From an uncultured Collinsella sp. (lineage in GTDB: Bacteria > Actinomycetota > Coriobacteriia > Coriobacteriales > Coriobacteriaceae), in the NCBI GenBank assembly GCA_958443265.1, contig CAUCKA010000010.1:1-64000 (forward strand): DNA of 64,000 nucleotides, written 5' to 3'. Below are positions 24,262 to 31,387 of the stretch, piece by piece. Both the position numbers and the translations under genes were made by a program. Every line of letters begins with the position of its first letter. The first letter of the stretch is position 1. The notes beneath the pieces are model-generated. The model did no database searches. It was not told the origin of the DNA and was given only the letters and a program-made list of their open reading frames with translations.

Positions 24262-26098
24262 GGGCCTCGCCTCCTTCCTGAGTCTGAGCTTGCGTTGCGG
24301 TCATGTCGGTGTTGTCTGCCGCCGTGTTCGCGTCGCCAGAGACGTCGTCGGCGTCTTGCGTACCTTCGGCAGACATCTTGTTTTGCGAGGTAAAGGTCTC
24401 GCGGTAGATCTCGCTCGTCTTAAGCAGCTCGTCATGGTTGCCGATCTGCGCGATTCGGCCGCCCTCCATGACGATGATGCGGTCTGCGTCCTGTACGGAG
24501 CTGATGCGCTGGGCGATGATGAGCTTGGTCGTGTTGGGCAGATAGCTTGCCAGCCCTGCGCGGATCTTGGCGTCGGTCTTGGTGTCGACGGCGCTGGTGG
24601 AGTCGTCCAGGATCAAGATCTTGGGGCGACGCAGCAGGGCGCGTGCAATGCACAGGCGCTGCTTCTGACCGCCCGAAACATTAGAGCCGCCCTGTTCGAT
24701 CCAGGTGTCGTAGCCCTTGGGGAAACCGTCGACAAACTCGTCGGCGCAGGCCAGATGCGCTGCCTCGCGGACTTCCTCGTCGGTGGCGTTCGGGTCGCCC
24801 CAACGCAGGTTCTCGGCGATGGTGCCGCTAAACAGCACGTTTTTCTGCAGCACCATGGCGACCTGGTGACGCAGCGCGTCCATGTCGTAGTCGCGCACGT
24901 CCACGCCGCCCACGCGCACAGCGCCTTCGGTGGTGTCGTACAGGCGGGCGATGAGGTTGACGAGCGTGGACTTGGCCGAGCCGGTGCCGCCGATGATGCC
25001 GATGGTCTCGCCGCTCGTAATGTGCAGGTCGATATCGTCGAGCGCCTGGCGCTTCGCATGCTTGGAATACTTAAAGCTCACGTGGTCAAAGTCGATGGAA
25101 CCGTCGGCAACCTCGAGCACGGGCTCGGCGGGATCGGCGATCGTGGGCTCGGCGGCCAGCACCTCGGCAATGCGGTGTGCCGATTCGTCGGCCATGGTCA
25201 CCATGACAAAGATCATCGACAGCTGCATCAGGCTCATGAGAATCTGGAAACCATAGGTAAAGGTCGAGGAGAGCTGGCCCACGTCGAACAGCGTGCCCTG
25301 GCTCGTGATGATGAGCTTGGAGCCCAGGTAGATGATGACGACGAACGCGCCGTTGACGCAGATGTTCATCATGGGGTTGTTAAAGGCGAGCAGCTTCTCG
25401 GCGCGGGTGAAGTCCATCTGGACGTCGCGCGCGGCGGCCGCGAACTTCTCCTTCTCAAAGTCTTCGCGTACGTAGCTCTTAACCACGCGCATGCCGGTGA
25501 CGTTTTCCTCGACGGACTCGTTAAGGGAATCGTACTTGTGGAACACGCGCGAGAAGATGGGGCGCACCTTAAAGATGATAAAGAACAGCCCAAAGCCCAG
25601 CAGCGGAATGATGACCAGGTAGGCCATGGCAACGCTGCCGCCCATGATAAATGCCATGGTAAAGGCGAAGATCAATACCAGCGGCGCGCGCACGGCGATA
25701 CGGATGATCATCATAAAGGCCTGCTGCACGTTGTTGATGTCGGTGGTCAGGCGCGTGACGAGCGAGGAGCTCGAGAACTCATCGATGTTGGCAAAGCTGA
25801 ACGTCTGGATCTTGTAGAACAGGTCGTGACGCAGGTTCTTGGCGAACCCGCAGCTCGCATGGCTGCAGGTGACGCCGGCCGCGGCGCCAAAAGCAAGCGA
25901 CGTCAGCGCGATGAGCACCAAAAAGCCTGCGGTGGGAAGCATCTCGGCTACGGTGGCGCCGTCTTTGATAGCGTCGATCAGGTTGGCGGTGATAAATGGA
26001 ATCAGCATCTCGCAGAGCACCTCGCCAAGCACGAGCAACGGCGTGGCAACGGTGACTTTCATATAGTCGCGGATGCTGCCCATGAGGGTTTTAATCAT
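24254..26098 (-). CDS. ABC exporter subunit with degenerate ATP site
   Basis: A 614-aa half-transporter. Six membrane segments (about 15-300) precede an NBD with Walker A GTGSAKST, signature VSGGQKQR, and Walker B followed by Asp rather than the catalytic Glu (LILDDSTSAVDT). The switch position reads AQRIS, Gln in place of His. These changes are known from the non-catalytic half of heterodimeric exporters. The acidic Thr/Ala/Asp-rich C-terminus (about 45 residues after the NBD) is extra. It overlaps the MarR gene stop by eight bases and the next ABC gene by eight, so all three are translated in a chain. Confidence 0.92.
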   Translation of the reverse strand: MIKTLMGSIRDYMKVTVATPLLVLGEVLCEMLIPFITANLIDAIKDGATVAEMLPTAGFLVLIALTSLAFGAAAGVTCSHASCGFAKNLRHDLFYKIQTFSFANIDEFSSSSLVTRLTTDINNVQQAFMMIIRIAVRAPLVLIFAFTMAFIMGGSVAMAYLVIIPLLGFGLFFIIFKVRPIFSRVFHKYDSLNESVEENVTGMRVVKSYVREDFEKEKFAAAARDVQMDFTRAEKLLAFNNPMMNICVNGAFVVIIYLGSKLIITSQGTLFDVGQLSSTFTYGFQILMSLMQLSMIFVMVTMADESAHRIAEVLAAEPTIADPAEPVLEVADGSIDFDHVSFKYSKHAKRQALDDIDLHITSGETIGIIGGTGSAKSTLVNLIARLYDTTEGAVRVGGVDVRDYDMDALRHQVAMVLQKNVLFSGTIAENLRWGDPNATDEEVREAAHLACADEFVDGFPKGYDTWIEQGGSNVSGGQKQRLCIARALLRRPKILILDDSTSAVDTKTDAKIRAGLASYLPNTTKLIIAQRISSVQDADRIIVMEGGRIAQIGNHDELLKTSEIYRETFTSQNKMSAEGTQDADDVSGDANTAADNTDMTATQAQTQEGGEAHE

Positions 26099-26594
26099 CC
26101 AGTTCCTCCCAGGTTACACGGATTTTTTCGAGCATTTCGGCGAGCTGCTCGCGCTCGTCGTGGGTGAGGGCACTAAAGGCTTGCTCTCTAAAGCGAATGC
26201 GGGCCGCCTGGTCGATGCGGGCGTTTTCCCGGCCGGTTTCGGTCAGGCGAATGGTGAGCTGCCGTCGATCCTTGGGGTTACGGCTGCGCTCGATGAGGCC
26301 GTTGAGCTCGAGCTTGGACAGGATCTCGGAAAGCGATCCCGGCTTGAGGTCAAAGTGCATGCCGAGCTCCTGCTGCGACATCTCGCCGCCGGGTTGCTTG
26401 GCCAGCAGGCAGATGATGGGCGCCTTGCCGGACACGCCTCCGCCATGAAAATGCATGTAATGGCCGCAAAAGCCCAGGCCGCTCAGGATGCGCTTGGCGA
26501 GTTTGTCTTCGGCGCTGACCGCTTCGGGTATGTCTACCGGTTGCGACGGGTCACCGCCGGGCTCATGCGGAAGGACGAGTGGTTCAACACACAT
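26091..26594 (-). CDS. MarR-family transcriptional regulator
   Basis: A 167-aa MarR-type repressor. The winged HTH covers about residues 55-125, with EMSQQELGMHFDLKPGSLSEIL as recognition region and IERSRNPKDRRQLTIRLT as the wing. A His/Gly-rich stretch, HYMHFHGGG (residues 45-53), precedes it and is unusual; metal or redox sensing is possible but unproven. It is the first gene of the operon with both ABC exporter subunits and probably represses it, responding to an exported compound. Confidence 0.9.
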   Translation of the reverse strand: MCVEPLVLPHEPGGDPSQPVDIPEAVSAEDKLAKRILSGLGFCGHYMHFHGGGVSGKAPIICLLAKQPGGEMSQQELGMHFDLKPGSLSEILSKLELNGLIERSRNPKDRRQLTIRLTETGRENARIDQAARIRFREQAFSALTHDEREQLAEMLEKIRVTWEELDD

Positions 26595-26695
26595 ATCTAA
26601 GCTTCGCTCCTTTCTTTAGTTAGGTAGTGGAATTGTTTTGTGCCTAACCAATCTAGGAGTGCATGGATTAATTGTCAAGGTACCAAACTTATTAA
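26595..26695. promoter_or_regulatory. Upstream region of the MarR-ABC operon
   Basis: An AT-rich stretch before the MarR start on the minus strand, with TTAGTTAGGTAGTGGAA (26617-26633) and TAATTGTCAAGGTACC. MarR autoregulation sites and the promoter should lie here, but no clean palindrome is visible. Confidence 0.35.
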
Positions 26696-26834
26696 GTTAC
26701 GGCGTTTTACCAAACGCCGTAACCGCTCGACGCTGCAAACGCTCCTAAGCGGCAATCTGGCGTTCAATCGTCGGGCATGGCCGCAAGGCCTATGCCCTCC
26801 TCTTTCACGCCACCTTGCTCGCTTAGGAACGCTT
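26696..26834. repeat. Multi-stem structured element, divergent copy 3
   Basis: It has the same layout as the copies at 48253 and 54331 with different bases. Stem 1: GTTACGGCGTTT / AAACGCCGTAAC around TACC (26696-26723). Outer stem: about 26738-26755 with 26815-26834 (CCTAAGCG core). Inner stem: GGGCAT-GGCC, GCAA loop, GGCC-T-ATGCCC (26773-26797), with the same single bulged T as the other copies. Shared sequence includes CTCGACGCTGC and CAATCTGGCGTTCAA-type spacing. Function unknown. Confidence 0.6.
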
Positions 26835-26850
26835 TCGCTGTCCGTCCTCT

Positions 26851-26904
26851 AGTCATTGGGGACGTTCTTGTTTGACTAGTCATTTAAGAACGTCCCCAAT
26901 GACT
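26851..26904. repeat. GGGGACGTTC palindrome, copy 1
   Basis: AGTCATTGGGGACGTTCTT (26851-26869), 16-base loop containing GACTAGTC, AAGAACGTCCCCAATGACT (26886-26904). The stem of 19 bp is perfect. A second copy with compensating arm changes is at 53001. The GGGGACGTTC core is of the REP type linked to REP-associated transposases in other bacteria; no such transposase is in this window. Confidence 0.75.
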
Positions 26905-27034
26905 ACTTCGTTTTCGTAACCTTTCCGCAACAATTTGCCCGTCGCGCTGCTCGACTCCGCTCACAACGCCTCCTGCGCTACACTTAGTCGCACTGTGGCG
27001 CTGCTGCGCCGCGCCCGAACCAAGGGGGACACTC

Positions 27035-27859
27035 ATGAAGAACACTCAGCTGTTGCTGATCAACGATATGTGCGGCTACGGCAAGGTCGCGCTTTCCGCC
27101 ATGCTGCCGGTGCTGTCGCACATGGGTTACCGTATCCACAATCTGCCGACGGCACTTGTGTCCGATACGCTCAACTATCCCAAGTTCTACATCCACGACA
27201 CCACCGAGTACGTGCGCCAAAGCCTCGCTATCTGGGAGGAGCTCGGCTTTGAGTTCGACGCCATCTCGACCGGCTTTATCGTGACCGAGGAAGAGGCGCG
27301 CATCATCTCGGACTTTTGCCACCGCCGCGCGCAAAAGGGCACCAAGGTTTTCGTCGACCCCATCATGGCCGACAATGGCAAGCTCTACGCCGGCGTGCCC
27401 GAGTCGACCATCGGCCTTATGCGCAGTCTGGTCGAGTGCGCAGACTACGCGGTGCCCAACTATACCGAGGCATGCCTGCTCACCGATACGCCTATGGCCG
27501 AAGAGATTACACCCGATGAGGCCCGCGCCCTTGTGGACGCCGTGCGTGAGCTGGGTGCCAAGTCTGTGGTCATTACGAGCGCCGTAGTCAATGGCGCGAA
27601 CGCGGTTATCGGTTACGACCATGTGGCGGGGGAGTACTTTACGATTCTCTTTGAGCTCATTCCGGTCTATTTCCCGGGTACGGGCGACACGTTCTCGGCG
27701 GTGCTCGTAGGCCGCGTTATGGCAGGTTGGAGTCTGCAGCGCGCGACGTCCGATGCCATGCGTGTGGTGGCTGAGCTTATCGAGCGCAATGCCGACCAAG
27801 AGGACAAGTCGGCCGGCCTTCCCATCGAGGCATGCCTGGACGTGATTGACCATGAGTAA
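27035..27859 (+). CDS. Pyridoxal/pyridoxamine kinase (PfkB/ribokinase superfamily)
   Basis: A 274-aa kinase of the pyridoxal-kinase group. MCGYGKVALSAMLPVLSHMG near the N-terminus corresponds to the family start SHVxxGxVG; STGFI, VFVDPIMADNGKLY (near residue 108) and the anion-hole/catalytic block PGTGDTFSAVLVGR (near residue 210, with the catalytic Asp) follow. It would phosphorylate vitamin B6 vitamers to PLP or PMP precursors in the cytoplasm. A small Cys-rich protein gene overlaps its end by eight bases. Confidence 0.88.
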   Translation: MKNTQLLLINDMCGYGKVALSAMLPVLSHMGYRIHNLPTALVSDTLNYPKFYIHDTTEYVRQSLAIWEELGFEFDAISTGFIVTEEEARIISDFCHRRAQKGTKVFVDPIMADNGKLYAGVPESTIGLMRSLVECADYAVPNYTEACLLTDTPMAEEITPDEARALVDAVRELGAKSVVITSAVVNGANAVIGYDHVAGEYFTILFELIPVYFPGTGDTFSAVLVGRVMAGWSLQRATSDAMRVVAELIERNADQEDKSAGLPIEACLDVIDHE

Positions 27860-28181
27860 TGCCGACGAGGGCGGCGTCAAGCCTGCGGGCGAGAACAGAC
27901 CGCTCGGCGCACCGCGTGGCAAGCGTCCGCGTATCCGCGTGAGTTGCGTGGACCAGCTGGGTGCGTGCCGCTGCCACCATGGTCACAAGCCGGGCGACGT
28001 TTTTGACTTCGACCAAGACCGCGGCAAGATGTGCTCCATGGCCTGTCACGTGGGCTTTCCCTATATCGATATCCTGCGCTACGGCGGAACCGTGCCTGGC
28101 AACGAGCCTGGTACGGCAAAGTTCTGCTGCCCCGAGGTCGATACGCTGAACGTTTGGCTTGCCGAGATCGTCGACGAGTAG
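27852..28181 (+). CDS. Small cysteine-rich protein, TIGR04076-like
   Basis: A 109-aa protein starting at the ATG that overlaps the kinase stop. It has an alternating pattern of Cys and Gly: RVSCVDQLGACRCHHGHKPG, then KMCSMACHVGFPYIDILRYGG and FCCPEVDTLNVWL. This matches the TIGR04076 family of short proteins with a C-x-x-G-x-GD and CPxA-like layout, whose function is not established. Metal binding is plausible from the Cys/His content. The first 30 residues are polar and probably disordered. Translational coupling to a vitamin B6 kinase is the only context clue. Confidence 0.7.
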   Translation: MSNADEGGVKPAGENRPLGAPRGKRPRIRVSCVDQLGACRCHHGHKPGDVFDFDQDRGKMCSMACHVGFPYIDILRYGGTVPGNEPGTAKFCCPEVDTLNVWLAEIVDE

Positions 28182-28190
28182 CCGAGCGCA

Positions 28191-28220
28191 ATGTGACAAA
28201 GGGACAGCCCCTGTGTCACG
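28191..28220. repeat. GTGACAAAGGGAC palindromic repeat, copy 2 (imperfect)
   Basis: TGTGACAAAGGGACAGCCC continues to CTGTGTCAC, with one mismatched pair against the perfect copy at 18670. It lies ten bases after the stop of the Cys-rich protein gene. Confidence 0.7.
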
Positions 28221-28257
28221 CTCGGCGGTGGACGCGCCTCTTCATGCTCTAAATCTC

Positions 28258-28341
28258 AAATCTCTGCATTTCATCAGATTTTGTGCTCTAAAAACTCTGC
28301 ATTTCATCGATAATCAAGCATATAAATCTTTGCATTTCATT
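28258..28341. repeat. Three 18-bp direct repeats at exact 33-bp spacing
   Basis: AAATCTCTGCATTTCATC at 28258-28275, AAAACTCTGCATTTCATC at 28291-28308 and AAATCTTTGCATTTCATT at 28324-28341, separated by 15-base AT-rich spacers. The 33-bp period equals about three helical turns. A shorter TGCTCTAAA pair (28245 and 28284) overlaps the array. It ends 23 bases before the ATPase start, so it is likely an operator or other protein-binding array in the ATPase promoter. Confidence 0.8.
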
Positions 28342-28364
28342 TGATGGCACTGAGGGGAGAGCCT

Positions 28365-29726
28365 ATGCTGCGTAGGAAAATAGCGGCCGAGCTGGAGCGT
28401 TGGCTGAAGTCTGCCGAGCACAAGGCCTTATTCATCACGGGTTCTCGCCAGATCGGCAAAAGCTATTCGATTCGTGCATTTGGCAAAGCCAGCCACGCAA
28501 ACTATATCGAGCTTAACCTCATGGAAAATCGCCAGGCAAAAGACGCTCTTCTCGAGGCGCGGGATGCCGATGATTTCATCAGCAGGGTGACGCTTCTCTC
28601 GGGAAAGTCGATTGCACCGGGCAAAACGCTCGTATTTATCGATGAGGTCCAAGAGGCCCCCGACATCATGACAATGGCAAAGTTTCTTGTTGAGGATGGG
28701 CGGTGCCGCTGGGCGTTTTCGGGGTCAATGCTCGGGACTCAGCTCAAGGGCGTCAGGTCCTATCCCGTGGGGTATGTTCACGAGCTTAGGATGTTCCCGC
28801 TTGATTTTGAGGAGTTTTGCTGGGCAATCGAGGTGAGCGAGGGGGCTCGCCAAACGATACGCGACGCGTGTATCAACGAGAAGCCCATTCCTGATTACAT
28901 TCATGACGCGATGATGGCAAACTTCAGGACCTATACCGTTGTCGGCGGAATGCCAGAGGTCGTGCAGCGCTTCCTTGACATGCGGGGCGACCTTGCCTCT
29001 GTTCGTCAGCTACAGTCAGAGCTCAACGAACAGTACCGGCGGGATATCTCCAAGTATGCAAGTGGGCGAGCCCTTCAGGTGCAGAGCATTTACGATCAGC
29101 TCCCTATTATGCTCGAGGGCGAAAACAAACGCTTCGTGCTCAATTCCATTGACCCCAAGGCGCATTACGACAAGTACCAGCGAGATTTTGTCTGGCTTGT
29201 CGATGCCGGCGTTGCTCTCAAGGCCGATATCGTAACCGAGCCAAAATCGCCCCTGCTCAAGACGGCGCGGCCATCGCAGTTCAAGCTATATCAATCGGAT
29301 ACGGGCATGTTGATGGCGCGCTACCCCGTTGGAGTCGCCCAAGCGGCGTATCTTGATAACAAGGAGCCCAATCTGGGCGGCATTTACGAAAACGTGGTGG
29401 CCCAGCAGCTGGCTGCCCAAAATCGCCAGCTTTACTACTATCAGACAAAAAAGCGCGGCGAAGTGGACTTTGTGGTCGACGGGCCGGCTGGGACGGCTGT
29501 TCCGATCGAGGTTAAATCGGGCTCCTATTACCACGCGCACGCTGCGCTCGGTCATGTGCTTGATACGGCCGAATATGGCGTAAGGCTCGGAATTGTTTTC
29601 TCGAGAGGCAACGTTGAGCGCAACGGAGCTGTTCTTTATTTGCCGCTATATGCGACCTGGGCCCTTTCGGATGTTTTGGGTGACGCCCGTGCCGAGGGGA
29701 TAAAGTTGGAGGTCAAGCCGGTCTAG
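28365..29726 (+). CDS. DUF4143-type AAA ATPase
   Basis: A 453-aa protein of the widespread ATPase family with an N-terminal AAA_14 domain and C-terminal DUF4143. Walker A is TGSRQIGKS (near residue 26), Walker B TLVFIDEVQEAP (near residue 87), the sensor-like FSGSMLG follows, and the C-terminal half has the restriction-endonuclease-like core KKRGEVDFVVDG and PIEVKSG. The ATG at 28365 has GAGGGGAGA upstream and is preferred over a start eight codons earlier inside the repeat array. The cellular role of the family is not established. It stands alone behind the 33-bp-spaced repeats. Confidence 0.88.
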   Translation: MLRRKIAAELERWLKSAEHKALFITGSRQIGKSYSIRAFGKASHANYIELNLMENRQAKDALLEARDADDFISRVTLLSGKSIAPGKTLVFIDEVQEAPDIMTMAKFLVEDGRCRWAFSGSMLGTQLKGVRSYPVGYVHELRMFPLDFEEFCWAIEVSEGARQTIRDACINEKPIPDYIHDAMMANFRTYTVVGGMPEVVQRFLDMRGDLASVRQLQSELNEQYRRDISKYASGRALQVQSIYDQLPIMLEGENKRFVLNSIDPKAHYDKYQRDFVWLVDAGVALKADIVTEPKSPLLKTARPSQFKLYQSDTGMLMARYPVGVAQAAYLDNKEPNLGGIYENVVAQQLAAQNRQLYYYQTKKRGEVDFVVDGPAGTAVPIEVKSGSYYHAHAALGHVLDTAEYGVRLGIVFSRGNVERNGAVLYLPLYATWALSDVLGDARAEGIKLEVKPV

Positions 29727-29737
29727 GGCCAGTCCTC

Positions 29738-29770
29738 GATGCGCCAAAGGGACAGTGCCTTTGTCGCATC
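29738..29770. repeat. GTGACAAAGGGAC-type palindromic repeat, copy 3 (diverged)
   Basis: GATGCGCCAAAGGGACAGTG then CCTTTGTCGCATC: arms pair with one mismatch. The outer bases have changed together from ATGTGAC/GTCACAT to GATGCG/CGCATC, keeping the palindrome. It starts 12 bases after the ATPase stop. Confidence 0.65.
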
Positions 29771-29832
29771 CGCTATCCGCGCTCGATCTGTATGCCGATG
29801 ACGCGGCTCGCGAGGTTCGCGCGCTCGCTTGC

Positions 29833-30279
29833 CTACAGCTGCTCGAGCATAGCGGTGCAGCCGTCGAGCACGTCGCGGTAGGTGGCATCGAAATTGCCGG
29901 TATACCAGGGATCGGCCACGTCGCCGGGGCGATCGGTCCAATCGAGCAAGCGCGAGATCTTGCCGTCGGGGTCGTCGCCAAAGATGCGACGCAGGCCACA
30001 CGCGTTCTCGGCATCCATATAGACAATGCGATCCCAGTCGCCATACTCCGCGCGACGCACCTGACGTGCGCGATGTGCGACGACGGGAATCCCGACCTCG
30101 CGCAGCTTGGCAACAGTGCCATGATGCGGCGGGTTGCCAATCTCCTCGGTTGAGGTCGCTGCGGAATCGATGACAAACTCCACCTCGCGCCCAGCGCGGC
30201 GCACGAGCTCGGTAAACACCGACTCAGCCATCGTCGAGCGGCAGATGTTCCCATGACAGATAAACAGTACACGTTGCAT
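29833..30279 (-). CDS. Low-molecular-weight protein tyrosine phosphatase
   Basis: A 148-aa LMW-PTP. The P-loop CHGNICRS is at residues 8-15 with nucleophile Cys8 and Arg14; the general-acid Asp is in VADPWYTG near residue 121. The start at 30279 (MQRVLFICHGN) follows AAAGG; the longer frame of 19 residues is not needed. Family members dephosphorylate tyrosine or arginine on proteins in the cytoplasm, often linked to polysaccharide control or stress. No kinase or polysaccharide genes are adjacent. Confidence 0.92.
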   Translation of the reverse strand: MQRVLFICHGNICRSTMAESVFTELVRRAGREVEFVIDSAATSTEEIGNPPHHGTVAKLREVGIPVVAHRARQVRRAEYGDWDRIVYMDAENACGLRRIFGDDPDGKISRLLDWTDRPGDVADPWYTGNFDATYRDVLDGCTAMLEQL

Positions 30280-30339
30280 AGGACGATACCTTTCATATGG
30301 AAGGCTGCTAAAGAGTCGAAGCCGGGTGCATGCCAAGTT

Positions 30340-31089
30340 TTATTTCTTGGCCAGTTTGAAATAGCGCTCAAATATCAATTCGAAAACGTAATAGAACATT
30401 AATCGACTGTCGAGGTCCATGCTGCCCAAGCGGATTTCTTTTTGCACGGTGTAGATAGGGTAGTCGGCTAGTTTCGAGAGAGAATTTCGAGAAAAGCCGG
30501 TGAGCGTGACAACCTTGCATCCGCGCGTTTTGGCTATCGATGTGGCGTCAATAGACACCTGCGTCTCGCCGCTTACGGAAACGCTGAAGACCAGGTCGTT
30601 TTTGCCGAGGAGTTCTGCGTAATGCCTCATGACGTGGCGTTCACTGAGCGTATCGGTGTTCTTGCCCATTATTTTGAGCTTTTCAGCCATCTCGAGGCAC
30701 GGGTATTTCGAAAAGCCCGAGCAGAAGAACACGATATGCGAGGCGTCCTGGATAAGGCTTACAACCGAGTCGATGACCCGGTCGTTAAGCAGATCTTTGG
30801 TCTGTACGAGCTGGGTATCAAGAGGAAGTGCCTCGATAGTGAATCGATTGCGGTCGAGCGAGGCGGAATACGATTGTTTGAGCTCCGTAAACCCCGAGAA
30901 GCCAAGCTTATGGGCAAGCCTGACGATTGTATTGGGAGCGACAAAGAACCGTTCAGCAACGCTCTTAAGCGTGACATCGTCAATATCATCGCGCAGTTCG
31001 ATGATGTAGCGCATGATTTCGCTTTCGAGATCGTTGAGCTTGCTCTCGCCAGCTCGCACATGATCATAAAAAGATTCTTGATCTTTCAT
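30340..31089 (-). CDS. RpiR-family regulator of the first alpha-glucoside locus
   Basis: A 249-aa MurR/RpiR regulator. HTH domain about residues 10-85 (TLKSVAERFFVAPNTIVRLAH) and SIS domain about 105-240 (VFSVSVSGETQVSIDA). The open frame continues 64 codons upstream, but the ATG at 31089 starts a normal family N-terminus (MKDQESFYDHVRAGE); its ribosome site is weak. It is divergent from the GH4 and EIICB genes at 31388 and is their likely regulator, sensing an alpha-glucoside phosphate. Confidence 0.87.
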   Translation of the reverse strand: MKDQESFYDHVRAGESKLNDLESEIMRYIIELRDDIDDVTLKSVAERFFVAPNTIVRLAHKLGFSGFTELKQSYSASLDRNRFTIEALPLDTQLVQTKDLLNDRVIDSVVSLIQDASHIVFFCSGFSKYPCLEMAEKLKIMGKNTDTLSERHVMRHYAELLGKNDLVFSVSVSGETQVSIDATSIAKTRGCKVVTLTGFSRNSLSKLADYPIYTVQKEIRLGSMDLDSRLMFYYVFELIFERYFKLAKK

Positions 31090-31232
31090 AAGATGTTTCA
31101 GCCCCTCGTACCTCGCCGTATATATGGTACCGCTTTGTGTTGCCAGGTGAGAAATCGGTAATCGGTCAAGATTGCCTATTGCCCATGAACTGGGCAAACG
31201 CGCGTGTTTGCCTACACATATCTGTGTTGTGA

Positions 31233-31275
31233 GCGAAATCATGTGTCCCCGTTTCGCATTGGCCCACACGGGGAC
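31233..31275. promoter_or_regulatory. Inverted repeats in the RpiR / GH4 divergent spacer
   Basis: GCGAAA (31233-31238) and TTTCGC (31252-31257) are 13 bases apart, and GTCCCCGT (31245-31252) and ACGGGGAC (31268-31275) interlock with them. The GAAA/TTTC pair resembles the RpiR-type sites elsewhere in this window. Confidence 0.4.
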
Positions 31276-31387
31276 TCGCAAATGATCTCATGTCGCAAAA
31301 TGACAATCGAAACGAAGCAAGCCGAGGACAACCGCGGAGCCCAAGGCCTTCGAGAACACCGATCAGCCAACCCTGGAGGGACGGAAC

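Noticed and set aside
28258..28341. Regular 18-bp repeats with 15-bp spacers as a CRISPR array
   Set aside because: Repeats and spacers are too short, there are only three units, spacers are AT-rich and no cas gene is near. A protein-binding array fits better.
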